Source: Cumulibacter sp047975195
GTDB taxonomy: Bacteria; Actinomycetota; Actinomycetes; Mycobacteriales; Antricoccaceae
Length of the DNA: 64,000 nucleotides
Assembly: GCA_047975195.1 (NCBI GenBank)
Contig: JBKEDB010000013.1
Location: 56,280 to 120,279 of the forward strand
Reading direction: 5' to 3'
The notes under the pieces are model-generated. The model was not told the DNA's origin and did no database searches. It was given only the letters and a program-made list of their open reading frames with translations. The position numbers and the translations under genes were made by a program. Shown in pieces: positions 16,353-25,253 of this stretch. Position 1 is the stretch's first letter. Each line of letters starts with the position of its first letter.

Positions 16353-17468
16353 CGAGCTGATCGCGTTCGGCGGTACTTGTCGCGTCGCGTGCGGCGTCGG
16401 CGTACAGCGCCGCGGCAGTCTCGAGGTCACCGACCTTCTCATGCAGGTACGCAGACACAGCCTTGTCTCGGGGCAGGCTCGGTTCGAGGGTGGCAAGCTC
16501 CGCGAGCGCGACCTGTCCACCGTCAGCCTCCGCGGTCGCGACGACGCGGTTGAGCCGCGCGACCGGGCTGTCGGTGAGCGCGATGAGTTCGTCGTACCAC
16601 TCCCGGATTTGGATCCAGTCGGTTTCCTCGACGCGGCGAGCATCCGCATGTAACGCAGCGATCGCTGCCTGCGTTTGAAACTCGCCGAGCTCATCACGCG
16701 CAAGCGCCCGCTGCAGCTTGTCGATTCCTTCGGTGATCAACGTAGTGTCCCAGCGCGATCGGTCCTGATCGGCCAGCAGCACCAGCGACCCATCGCTTCG
16801 GAACCGCGTGGGGCGTCGAGCCTCGTGCAGCAGCATCAGCGCTAAGAGGCCGGCTACCTCGGGATGGTCGATCGCGGCGTGTAACTGACGCGCCAAGCGA
16901 ATAGCCTCAGTCGCGAGGTCCGCTTCGCCGCTATATCCCGCATTGAACACCAGGTAGAGCACGCGAAGCACCGTCGCTACGTCGCCCGGAGCGTCGAGTC
17001 GTACGTCGGCAATAGTGCGTTTCGCGCGGGTAATTCGTTGTGCCATCGTCGCTTCGGGCACCAGATAGGCCTCGGCGATGTGCCTAGTCGTGAGGCCGCC
17101 CACAGCGCGTAGCGTTAGCGCTGCGGCCGAGGCGGCGCTCAGTCGGGGTGAGCGCACAGGAAGTAAAGGTGCAGGGTGTCATCGACGTCCGGAACCACCG
17201 GCGCCTCGGCGTCGACCTGTCGATCAGTGTCGAGGCGCTCCTCGCGCCGGTGCCGAGCAGCATCCGATCGTGCGGCATCGAGAAACTTCCGCCACGCGAC
17301 CGTGATGAGCCAGCCCTTGCGGTCCTGCGGCTCCTGCGACGTCCAGGTGCGGACAGCCTCAACGAGTGCCTCTTGAACAGCGTCCTCTGCCGCCGCGAAG
17401 TCGGCTCCGCGGCGGCACAGAATCGCGATCACGCGCGGGACCAACGCGCGTAACTCATCCTGGTCCAT
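16318..17468 (-). pseudogene. ECF sigma factor with DUF6596-type C-terminus, split by a frameshift
   Basis: Two abutting reading frames together make one sigma factor of the type paired with YCII proteins. The first (17468 to 17139) has the sigma region 2 helix pattern AAEDAVQEALVEAVRTW and ends LHLYFLCAHPD-stop. The second (readable from about 17157 down to 16318) continues RLSAASAAALTLRAVGGLTTRHIAEAYLVPEATMAQRITRAKRTI (region 4) and the long C-terminal domain. Homologues read CxHPxLS without a break; joining HP to RLS needs one extra C in the four-C run at 17145-17148. A single-base deletion, a sequencing error in a homopolymer, or a -1 frameshift would all explain it. The YCII gene ends three bases upstream. 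Confidence 0.8.
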
Positions 17469-17471
17469 CGG

Positions 17472-17876
17472 CTACTCGCCGTGCGGCGCACCGCTCAGCA
17501 GCGGACGGACTTCCAGCCATTCGTGCAACGGATTGCCGCCTGCTCCTGGCGCCGCGGATAGTTCGCCGGCCAGCTCGATCGCACGCTCCTGGCTGTCGAC
17601 GTCGATCAGCATCCAGCCGGCGATCAGGTCCTTGGTTTCGGCGAACGGGCCGTCGGTGACGGGCGGGCGACCCTCGCCGCCGAACTGCACCCACATCCCG
17701 TCAAATGCTAATGCCTGGCTATCGACGTACTCGCCGGACTCACGCAGACGTGCCGCGAAGTCGTTCATGTACTGGATGTGTGCGGTTACCTCTTCGGGCT
17801 TCCACTGGTCCATGGGTACGTCGTTCACCGATGCCGGTGCGCCGCGGTAGTGCTTGAGCATGAGGTACTTGGCCAT
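17472..17876 (-). CDS. YCII-related (DGPF) family protein
   Basis: 134-residue protein of the YCII/DGPF family, the ferredoxin-like-fold partner usually encoded beside ECF sigma factors with a DUF6596-type extension. Signature elements are MAKYLMLKHYRG at the start, VTDGPFAETKDLIAGWMLIDVDS in the middle and EWLEVRPLL near the end. The ATG at 17876 has AGAGGAG upstream; a longer in-frame extension lacks similarity. Its stop is three bases before the sigma factor start, so the pair is one operon. The biochemical role is unknown; a sensory or modulating role for the sigma factor is inferred from the conserved pairing. Confidence 0.9.
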   Translation of the reverse strand: MAKYLMLKHYRGAPASVNDVPMDQWKPEEVTAHIQYMNDFAARLRESGEYVDSQALAFDGMWVQFGGEGRPPVTDGPFAETKDLIAGWMLIDVDSQERAIELAGELSAAPGAGGNPLHEWLEVRPLLSGAPHGE

Positions 17877-17938
17877 GACGATCTCCTCTGATTCGATGCG
17901 GCCCCTTCGACCGTATTCGCACCTGGGACGGAATGGAT

Positions 17939-18022
17939 CTACCCATATCGACATTCCGGCAACAGATCTTTCGGCTCACCGCATGTTGGGCACGGCTGTG
18001 ATGTGCGTGTGAGGTGTGCCAT
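17939..18022 (-). CDS. Candidate 27-residue CxxC micro-ORF
   Basis: Short minus-strand frame encoding a peptide that ends CPTCGEPKDLLPECRYG, with a CxxC pair and a third cysteine, reminiscent of a zinc-ribbon tail. It lies in the 200-base gap between the divergent YCII gene and the esterase gene and overlaps the probable esterase promoter. No good ribosome site is seen. It may be the remnant of a lost gene, a real small protein, or chance; confidence is low. Confidence 0.2.
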   Translation of the reverse strand: MAHLTRTSQPCPTCGEPKDLLPECRYG

Positions 18023-18076
18023 AGTGCAGTGGAGACTGCCTGCACGATCATTCGGCACCATCTGAAGGAGACAATT

Positions 18077-19006
18077 ATGCCGTTGAACCCGGAAGTTGAA
18101 GGCTGGCTCGCCGCTATGGCCGAGGCAGGTGCACCGCCCACCGCCGAATCGCCGGTGCCGTTGGCGCGCGCGGCTACCGAGGCGTTTGGCGAGATGCAAG
18201 GTGAGGCCGAGGAGGTCGCCAACGTCGAGAACCGCACTGTGCCAGGTCCCGACGGCGCGATACCCGTGCGGATCTATACGCCGACAACCGACGGCCCGAG
18301 GTCGGCGATCATCTACTACCACGGCGGCGGCTGGGTGATTGGTGATCTGGAGACCGTCGACAAGCCATGCCGGACACTGGCGAACCGCACCGGTGCCGTT
18401 GTTGTATCCGTCGATTACCGGCTTGCGCCCGAGCATGCCGCGCCGGCAGCGTTCGATGACTGTTATGCCGCGACAGCGTGGGTTGCCGATAACGCTGCGG
18501 ATCTGGGCATTGACCCGGCGAAGATTGTCGTGTCCGGCGACAGCGCCGGCGGCAACCTCGCAGCCGCGGTGTCCTTGGCCGCGCGGGATCGCAAGGGTCC
18601 GCAGATCGCCGGGCAGGCGCTGATCTACCCCGTCACCAACTATGACTGGAGCAGCCCGTCGTTGGAGGAGAACGGCGACGGTTACCTGTTGACTCGTTCC
18701 TCGATGCAGTGGTTCTGGGCGCATTACCTCGGTGCGGCCGATCCGACCAACAACCCGTACGTGGTTCCGGCGCGCGCGGAGAGCTTCGCGGACCTGCCGC
18801 CGGCGTACGTCGGAACGTGCGAGTTTGATCCGCTTCGCGATGAAGGCGAGGCCTACGCGGGGGCGCTGCGTGATGCTGGAGTCGAAGTCACCGCCAAGCG
18901 GTACGACGGCATGATCCACGGCGTGTTCTGGCTGCAGGGTGCTGTCCCGAGCGCGAAGGTCCTCATGGACGACGTGGTCGATTTCGTACATGGGGTCACG
19001 AAGTAA
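18077..19006 (+). CDS. Alpha/beta hydrolase, HSL-type carboxylesterase
   Basis: Esterase of the hormone-sensitive-lipase (bacterial family IV) group, 309 residues, cytosolic. The oxyanion-hole motif YYHGGGWVIGD (about residues 80-90), the nucleophile elbow GDSAGGNLA with catalytic Ser, the acid in TCEFDPLRDEG and His in GMIHGVFWLQGA are all present, so it should be active on short-chain esters. The ATG is preceded by GAAGGAG with six-base spacing. It is monocistronic, closed by a strong hairpin 15 bases after the stop. Confidence 0.93.
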   Translation: MPLNPEVEGWLAAMAEAGAPPTAESPVPLARAATEAFGEMQGEAEEVANVENRTVPGPDGAIPVRIYTPTTDGPRSAIIYYHGGGWVIGDLETVDKPCRTLANRTGAVVVSVDYRLAPEHAAPAAFDDCYAATAWVADNAADLGIDPAKIVVSGDSAGGNLAAAVSLAARDRKGPQIAGQALIYPVTNYDWSSPSLEENGDGYLLTRSSMQWFWAHYLGAADPTNNPYVVPARAESFADLPPAYVGTCEFDPLRDEGEAYAGALRDAGVEVTAKRYDGMIHGVFWLQGAVPSAKVLMDDVVDFVHGVTK

Positions 19007-19020
19007 TTAGTGGCTATCTG

Positions 19021-19056
19021 ACGCCCGTGTCGGTGATTCCTCGCCGACACGGGCGT
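19021..19056. terminator. Rho-independent-like hairpin after esterase
   Basis: ACGCCCGTGTCGG (19021-19033) pairs perfectly with CCGACACGGGCGT (19044-19056) around a ten-base loop: a 13-bp GC-rich stem just past the esterase stop. There is no T-run, as is usual in high-GC actinobacteria. The remaining bases to 19213 show nothing else. Confidence 0.75.
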
Positions 19057-19213
19057 CGGCGTTCGCGGCTCACATCCCCAGGCTGGCAGGTCCAAGGGTG
19101 TCAAGTGTTCATAGGTCGCGCGGCATGTACAGCCGCTCGCGAGAGCCGAGCACAAACGATCTGCAGGACGCTGCTGAGTCCGCCGTACGGCGTGGACCGA
19201 GGAAGTTAGTTCG

Positions 19214-21646
19214 ATGGAAGGTCACCGATTGAGGGGCAACGTGACGATGACTAGTTCAGAGCGCGGGGCACAGACCGCGCCGCTTGACGGCCTGCGAGTA
19301 CTCGACATCACCGACGAGTCGGGGGCGCTCGCCGGACGACTCCTTGCCGCGCTAGGTGCGAGGGTAGTTCGAGTCGACCGGCCAGGTGATGCTTGCAGCG
19401 ACAGCGAGTCTGATGGACTGTCAGCGGCCGACCTGACCTTCAGCGTCGGAAAGCAGAGCGTGCTGATTGATCCGCGGATCGACGAGGATCGCGAACGGTT
19501 GCGGCAGCTCATTGCGGGCAGCGACATTACGCTGTGCTCACCGGGGCGCCCGATCATGGATCAGCTAGGTATCTCGATCGAGACGTTCGCCGAGGAGCAT
19601 CCCGACGTCGCGCTGGTTCTGCTCGACCCGTTCCCGCCGGACTCGCCCTTCAACGGGGAGACCGCGACGGATCTACTGCTGAGCGCCGCCGGTGGGCTGG
19701 CTTGGTTGTGCGGCGCCGCCGAAGGGCGACCGGAGCAGCCGAAGGAGTTGCTTTCCCAATCGTATGCAGCGATCTCGGCGTCGCTGGCGGGGCTGCTTGG
19801 CGTGAACGCCCGGGCGTTGCAGGGCCGCGCGGGGTGGTTCGAGGTGACCGGCCAGGAGGCGGTGGCCTTTGCCTCCGCCCAGACCGGCGATGTCAACCAC
19901 CTCACCTGGCACGACCACATTCCATCGCGGCCCTCGTGGACTGAGAACCCTCGCGGTGGCGTCTTCCAGTGCAACGACGGCCGGTGGGTGAGCGTGGTCT
20001 TCTTCGGGGCGCGATACAAGCAGGTGATCGCCTGGTTTCAACAGGAGCGTCTGGGGGAGACCTATGACGATCCGGCCTGGCTCGACTACGACTACTACTT
20101 CGAACGCATCCAGCAATTGGCCGAGACGATGGCGGAGCTATGCACGCGGTATACCGCCGACGAGGTCGTTCAGTCCGGTCAGTCACGCCTCATCATGGTC
20201 ACGCCGGTGTTGGGTGCGACCGATTTGTTATCCGACCCCCAGCTCCGCGCACGGAATATGTTCTGTGCCGTGCCGGATAGCCCGTCACCGGTCGTCGTCC
20301 CTCGTGCCCCGTTGGTCTTCAGTCAGGCGACGTTGCCGCGGCCGACGGCACCACCGCGACCCGGAGCGCATGATCCGGCGATGCTGGCCGAATGGCTACA
20401 GGAGAGTGCTCGTCGACACGGCGATCGGTCAGCGGTATCGCAGACCGGCAGGCTTCCGCTCGAAGGCCTCCGGGTTGCGGACTTCACGTGGATGCTGGCT
20501 GGCCCGATCGCGGCTAGGTTCCTCGCAGACATGGGAGCCGATGTCATACGTCTGGAATCCAGCACGCGTCAAGACCTGGCGCGTGAGATCGGTAATCACC
20601 CACCCGGGCTGCAGACAATCGACACCAACTCGCACCAGAATCTGGCCGGCGGCAACAAACGAAGCCTGGCCGTGAACATGCGCGAGACAGAAGGCGTGGA
20701 GATCGCGCGAAAGGCCATCGATTGGGCCGATGTGGTGATCGAGAACTTCCGGGGTGGGGCGATGGCCAAATGGGGTCTCGACCCGGAGTCGCTGCTCGCC
20801 GATCGTCCCGAGTTGATTGTCCTCAGCATCCCCGCGGTCGGGTCTGATGGTCCGCGCAGCGGCTTCGGGGCGATTGGGTCCGGTGTCGCGGCGTACGGCG
20901 GCATCAACATGCTGACCGGTTTCCCGGAGAACCCGCCGAGAGGCGTGGGGGTGATGATCGCCGACTTCTTCACCCCGCTGTTCGCAGTACAGGGCGTGCT
21001 CGCGGCGCTCTACGAGCGCGAGCGCAGTGGCCGGGGCCAGCACATTGACGCCGCGATGCTGGAATCCACGCTATGGATGACTGGTACGACGCTTGCTGAT
21101 GCTCAGCTCGAGGGCCAGGATCCGAAGCGTCGTGGAAATCGCGACCGATCGATGGCGCCGCACGGCATCTTTCGATGCCAGGGGGACGACGAATGGCTCG
21201 CGTTGTCTGTTCGCACCGATGGCGAGTGGCGCGCTCTGTGCCGGGTGCTCTCGATTTCGCTCGAGTGCGCCGAGCGGTTCGCTCTCGTTAGTGAACGCCT
21301 GGCTCAGCAGGATGAGGTAGAGCGCGTTGTTGAGGACGCTACTAAGAAGCGCGCCAGGTGGGAGTTGTCCGAACAGCTGCAGGCCGCTGGGGTGCCCGCG
21401 GTACCGCTGGAGAATGTGGCCGATCATCTTTATCACGATGCTGGCATGCATCGGAGGTGGACAAAGCACACCCACCCGCTCGGCTACCCGCTCATGTCCC
21501 AGAACCAGTTCATTCGCCCGGGAGGGGAGGTCGTCCCGAATCGGAGATATCCGCATCTGGGCGAACACACTGCCGAGATCCTCGGAGAGTTGGGCTTCTC
21601 CGAGGAGGTCGTGACCGATCTGTGTGCCCGCGGCATTCTGAAGTGA
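19214..21646 (+). CDS. Tandem-domain CaiB/BaiF CoA-transferase family III protein
   Basis: 810 residues, about twice the usual length, because two class III CoA-transferase domains are fused. Domain 1 (about 10-385) begins LDGLRVLDITDESGALAGRLLAALGARVVRVD; domain 2 (about 413-810) begins LPLEGLRVADFTWMLAGPIAARFLADMGADVIRLE. Domain 2 has GRGQHIDAAMLES with the conserved aspartate near residue 612 that carries the acyl intermediate. Domain 1 has GRAGWFEVTGQEA at the equivalent place, with Glu for Asp, so it may be inactive or structural. The start is debatable: ATG 19214 has GAGGAAG eight bases before it, and GTG 19241 follows GAGGGG. The acyl-CoA carboxylase follows after 98 bases, suggesting one pathway: activation of an acid by CoA transfer, then carboxylation. 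Confidence 0.9.
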   Translation: MEGHRLRGNVTMTSSERGAQTAPLDGLRVLDITDESGALAGRLLAALGARVVRVDRPGDACSDSESDGLSAADLTFSVGKQSVLIDPRIDEDRERLRQLIAGSDITLCSPGRPIMDQLGISIETFAEEHPDVALVLLDPFPPDSPFNGETATDLLLSAAGGLAWLCGAAEGRPEQPKELLSQSYAAISASLAGLLGVNARALQGRAGWFEVTGQEAVAFASAQTGDVNHLTWHDHIPSRPSWTENPRGGVFQCNDGRWVSVVFFGARYKQVIAWFQQERLGETYDDPAWLDYDYYFERIQQLAETMAELCTRYTADEVVQSGQSRLIMVTPVLGATDLLSDPQLRARNMFCAVPDSPSPVVVPRAPLVFSQATLPRPTAPPRPGAHDPAMLAEWLQESARRHGDRSAVSQTGRLPLEGLRVADFTWMLAGPIAARFLADMGADVIRLESSTRQDLAREIGNHPPGLQTIDTNSHQNLAGGNKRSLAVNMRETEGVEIARKAIDWADVVIENFRGGAMAKWGLDPESLLADRPELIVLSIPAVGSDGPRSGFGAIGSGVAAYGGINMLTGFPENPPRGVGVMIADFFTPLFAVQGVLAALYERERSGRGQHIDAAMLESTLWMTGTTLADAQLEGQDPKRRGNRDRSMAPHGIFRCQGDDEWLALSVRTDGEWRALCRVLSISLECAERFALVSERLAQQDEVERVVEDATKKRARWELSEQLQAAGVPAVPLENVADHLYHDAGMHRRWTKHTHPLGYPLMSQNQFIRPGGEVVPNRRYPHLGEHTAEILGELGFSEEVVTDLCARGILK

Positions 21647-21744
21647 ATCCTGCCGAGCAGGGGCAACACAACGTGCCGCGGTGGTGCGGCAACTCCAATG
21701 AACTCGCTACGTAACGAAACACCGTTCCGGTAGAGGAGAGGTTA

Positions 21745-24700
21745 ATGACGTTCAGGTCAATCTTGATAGCCAATCGAGGAGAAATCGCACTTCGCATCAG
21801 TAGGGCGGCATCAGAACTGGGGATCCACACGGTAGGTGTGTACTCCGCCGACGATGCGGACAGCCTGCATGTTCAACGGGTCGACGAGGCCGTGGCCCTG
21901 CCGGGCAAGGGGCCACGTTCGTACCTCGACATCGACGCGGTGCTGGAAGCGGCCACGTCTGCAGGCGCAGAGGCGATCCATCCGGGCTACGGCTTTCTAG
22001 CCGAGAGCGCCGAGTTCGCTCGACGGTGTGCCAATGCCGGTATCTCCTTTATCGGTCCGAAAACCGAACATCTCGAGTTGTTCGGTCACAAGGGCCGGGC
22101 TCGGGCAGCCGCACTCGAAGCAGGCGTGCCGGTGATGCGCGGGATCGACCGCGCGGTGTCGCTGGATGAGGCGGCCGAGTTCTTCGCGACACTTCCGGCT
22201 GGGCGCGCGATGATGATCAAGGCGATCGCGGGAGGCGGAGGCCGCGGGTCACGAGTCGTGAGCGATGCGGCTGAACTTGAGGACCTGTACGCGCGCTGCC
22301 AGTCTGAAGCGGCGATGTCGTTCGGGTCGGATGAGGTCTATGTCGAGGAATTCCTCGCTCGTGCCCGGCATATTGAGGTACAGGTCCTGGGCGACGCGTA
22401 CGGCGCGGTGGCGTCACTCGGGGAGCGAGAGTGCAGCCTACAGCGACGGCACCAGAAGGTGCTCGAAATGGCGCCCGCACCAGGGATCGAGGACGCCGTC
22501 CGCGATCGAATCATCGACGCCGCGCTGGCCCTCGCGCGGCATACGGGATACGCCAACGCGGGCACATTCGAGTTCCTGCTGGATGTCGGGCCAGAAAGCG
22601 CGGGGACCGAGTTCGTCTTCATCGAAGCCAATGCGCGGCTTCAGGTAGAGCACACGGTGACTGAGGAGGTCACCGGAGTCGACATCGTCGCAGCCCAGAT
22701 TCGGCTTGCGCAGGGTGCGACAATCGATGAGATCGGCCTCGGCGGTGCGTCGCTCGAGCCCAGGGGCTATGCGATCCAGGCTCGGGTGAACCTGGAGGTA
22801 CTCACCGAGGACGGGTCGATCAGGCCGGGCGGCGGCCTGCTTCAGACCTACGAGCCGCCCGGCGGTCCCGGTGTGCGTGTGGACGGTTTCGGCTACGCGG
22901 GGTACCGAACGAATCCGTCCTTCGACTCGCTGCTGGCCAAGGTGATCGTGCACTCGGGTTCGCGAGACGTCGGGGACGCGATCAAGCGTCTGCGCAGAGC
23001 GCTGCGAGATTTCAGAATGGACGGCATTACGTCCAACATCCCTTTCCTGCAGGCAATCCTCACCCACCCGGACGTCCTGGCCGATCAGTTCTACACGCGG
23101 TTTGTGGACGATTACGTGGCCGAACTGGTCAGGGCAGCAGAAGCGTGGACCGAGGCCAACCCGCCGCTGTCGATGGTCGAGACGGCGGTGACAACGGTGG
23201 CCACCCCGCAGCGGGCGGACGGTCGTATCGCACAGGCGGTCAGTGCCGACCCGTTGGCGCTCTTCGACTTCGCAGGCACGTCCAAGGCCGCGGAGCCAGT
23301 CACTCAAACGTCGCTGCGGACGCCTTCGTCGGCGACCGGCGACGGCGACACAGCAGAGGTACCGGCCCCGATGCAAGGAACGATTATATCGATTGATGTC
23401 AATGTTTTAGACGTCGTACGAAAGGGGCAACAGGTCGCCGTGATCGAGGCGATGAAGATGGAGCATGTGCTCCGGGCCGGCACCACCGGGCGGGTATACG
23501 AGATACCGACTGACGTCGGCAATATCGTGTACGAAGGAGATGCGGTCATACGGCTCGATCAGGTTGACAACGATGCCGAGGCGGTTGATGACACTGGCGT
23601 CCGGGTCGATCCGGACTATATCCGCGACGACCTGCAGGAACTCTTCGAGCGCAGGGCGCTCGTCCTCGACGAGAACCGCACGGCGGCAGTCGACAAGCGG
23701 CACTCGTTCGGGTACCGCACCCCGCGGGAGAACATCGCGCACCTGCTCGACGAGGGCTCGTTTAAGGAGTACTGGCCGCTAGTGGTCGCCCGACGGCGTT
23801 CTCGCAATGACGAAGAGACGCTGAAGAAGATCTCGCCCGCCGACGGGCTGGTCGGCGGTACCGGTTCGATCAACGGTGACCTGTTCGACGACGAGCATTC
23901 ACGGGCAATGGTCGTCTCGTACGACTACACGGTCCTGGCGGGCACTCAGGGCGGAATGAACCACTACAAGCAGGATCGGCTATACGAACTTTGCCATCGC
24001 TTCCGAATCCCGCTGGTGCTGTTCGCCGAAGGCGGTGGCGGACGGCCCGGCGACGATAAGTTGGGTCCGGGTCCGGCCTTGGACGTCTATACGTTCGTGA
24101 CATTCTCGAAACTCAGCGGGCTGGTTCCGGTAATCGGCATCACCAACGGGCGTTGCTTCGCCGGAAACACTGCGCTCTTGGCCTGCGCTGACGTCATCAT
24201 CGCCACCGAATCCTCGACGACGGCGATGGGCGGACCGGCGATGATCGAGGGTGGTGGGCTCGGCATGTACACGCCGGAGGAACTCGGGCCGCCGTCGATG
24301 CAGTCACCGAACGGTGTCATCGACATCCTGGTCAAGGATGAGGAGGAAGCGGTCGACGTCGCAAAGAAGTACCTTTCCTACTTCCAGGGGCCAGTCGACG
24401 AGTGGGAGGCGCACGACCAACGACTGCTGCGTCACGTCGTACCCGAGGGCGGGAAGCGCTTGTACGAGATGCGCGAGATCATCGAGCTCATCGCCGACGT
24501 TGACTCGGTACTGGAAATCCGGCGTGACTTCGGGATCGGTATCGTCACCTCGTTTATTCGCGTCGAGGGTCGACCGATGGCAGTTATTGCGAACAACCCG
24601 CATCACCTCGCGGGCGCCATCGACTCGGACGGCGCCGACAAGGCCGCGCGGTTCATGCAATTGTGCGACGCATTCGACATTCCGGTGCTGAGCCTGATCG

Positions 24701-25176
24701 ACTGCCCCGGAATGATGGTCGGCCCGGAGGCAGAATCTAAGGCCCTCGTGCGGCACTGTGCCAGGTTGTTCAACGTCGGCGCGAATATGACCACGCCGCT
24801 GTTCGCGGTGGCCATCAGGAAGGCCTACGGGCTTGGCGGGCAGGCGATGTTCGGGGCCAGCACCCTGGTCGGCTTCTTCTCGGTGGCGTGGCCTTCCGCA
24901 GAGTTTGCCGGGATGAACATCGAGGGCATGGTGAAGTTGGGGTATCGCAAGGAACTACAGGCCATCGAGGACCCGGACGAGCGGCGCGAACAGTTCCAAA
25001 AACAGGTGGACGCCGCGTACGAGGCCGCGCGGGCGGTGAACGTGGCCGTCGGCGGCGGAATCGACGACGTGATCGACCCCGCCGAGACCCGAGAATGGTT
25101 GGCCGACAGTATGCGCCGACTACCACCGACCGCTCCGCGCACCGAGAAGAAGTATCCGTTCGTCGACACCTGGTGA
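21745..25176 (+). CDS. Single-chain biotin-dependent acyl-CoA carboxylase (BC-BCCP-CT)
   Basis: 1143-residue enzyme that carries all three activities in one chain. Biotin carboxylase (about 1-450): FRSILIANRGEIALRI, HPGYGFLAESAEFA, the ATP-grasp loop IKAIAGGGGRGSRVV, FIEANARLQVEHTVTEE. Biotin carrier (about 535-610): VPAPMQGTI and EAMKMEH with biotinyl lysine near residue 571. Carboxyltransferase (about 625-1143): acyl-CoA site AEGGGGRPGDD and oxyanion-forming GGxA-type loops AMGGPAMIEGGGLG and KAYGLGGQAMFG. The layout matches single-chain long-chain acyl-CoA carboxylases known from mycobacteria; substrate length cannot be read from the sequence. A strong AGAGGAGAGG site precedes the ATG. It probably shares a transcript with the tandem CaiB gene. 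Confidence 0.93.
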   Translation: MTFRSILIANRGEIALRISRAASELGIHTVGVYSADDADSLHVQRVDEAVALPGKGPRSYLDIDAVLEAATSAGAEAIHPGYGFLAESAEFARRCANAGISFIGPKTEHLELFGHKGRARAAALEAGVPVMRGIDRAVSLDEAAEFFATLPAGRAMMIKAIAGGGGRGSRVVSDAAELEDLYARCQSEAAMSFGSDEVYVEEFLARARHIEVQVLGDAYGAVASLGERECSLQRRHQKVLEMAPAPGIEDAVRDRIIDAALALARHTGYANAGTFEFLLDVGPESAGTEFVFIEANARLQVEHTVTEEVTGVDIVAAQIRLAQGATIDEIGLGGASLEPRGYAIQARVNLEVLTEDGSIRPGGGLLQTYEPPGGPGVRVDGFGYAGYRTNPSFDSLLAKVIVHSGSRDVGDAIKRLRRALRDFRMDGITSNIPFLQAILTHPDVLADQFYTRFVDDYVAELVRAAEAWTEANPPLSMVETAVTTVATPQRADGRIAQAVSADPLALFDFAGTSKAAEPVTQTSLRTPSSATGDGDTAEVPAPMQGTIISIDVNVLDVVRKGQQVAVIEAMKMEHVLRAGTTGRVYEIPTDVGNIVYEGDAVIRLDQVDNDAEAVDDTGVRVDPDYIRDDLQELFERRALVLDENRTAAVDKRHSFGYRTPRENIAHLLDEGSFKEYWPLVVARRRSRNDEETLKKISPADGLVGGTGSINGDLFDDEHSRAMVVSYDYTVLAGTQGGMNHYKQDRLYELCHRFRIPLVLFAEGGGGRPGDDKLGPGPALDVYTFVTFSKLSGLVPVIGITNGRCFAGNTALLACADVIIATESSTTAMGGPAMIEGGGLGMYTPEELGPPSMQSPNGVIDILVKDEEEAVDVAKKYLSYFQGPVDEWEAHDQRLLRHVVPEGGKRLYEMREIIELIADVDSVLEIRRDFGIGIVTSFIRVEGRPMAVIANNPHHLAGAIDSDGADKAARFMQLCDAFDIPVLSLIDCPGMMVGPEAESKALVRHCARLFNVGANMTTPLFAVAIRKAYGLGGQAMFGASTLVGFFSVAWPSAEFAGMNIEGMVKLGYRKELQAIEDPDERREQFQKQVDAAYEAARAVNVAVGGGIDDVIDPAETREWLADSMRRLPPTAPRTEKKYPFVDTW

Positions 25177-25253
25177 GTGTGGATGGGCGCGAGCGCGCCC
25201 GGGAGGTGGGGCGGCCGGTGGCGGACGTCTAGTGGATCGGGAGCGCTGGTTGG

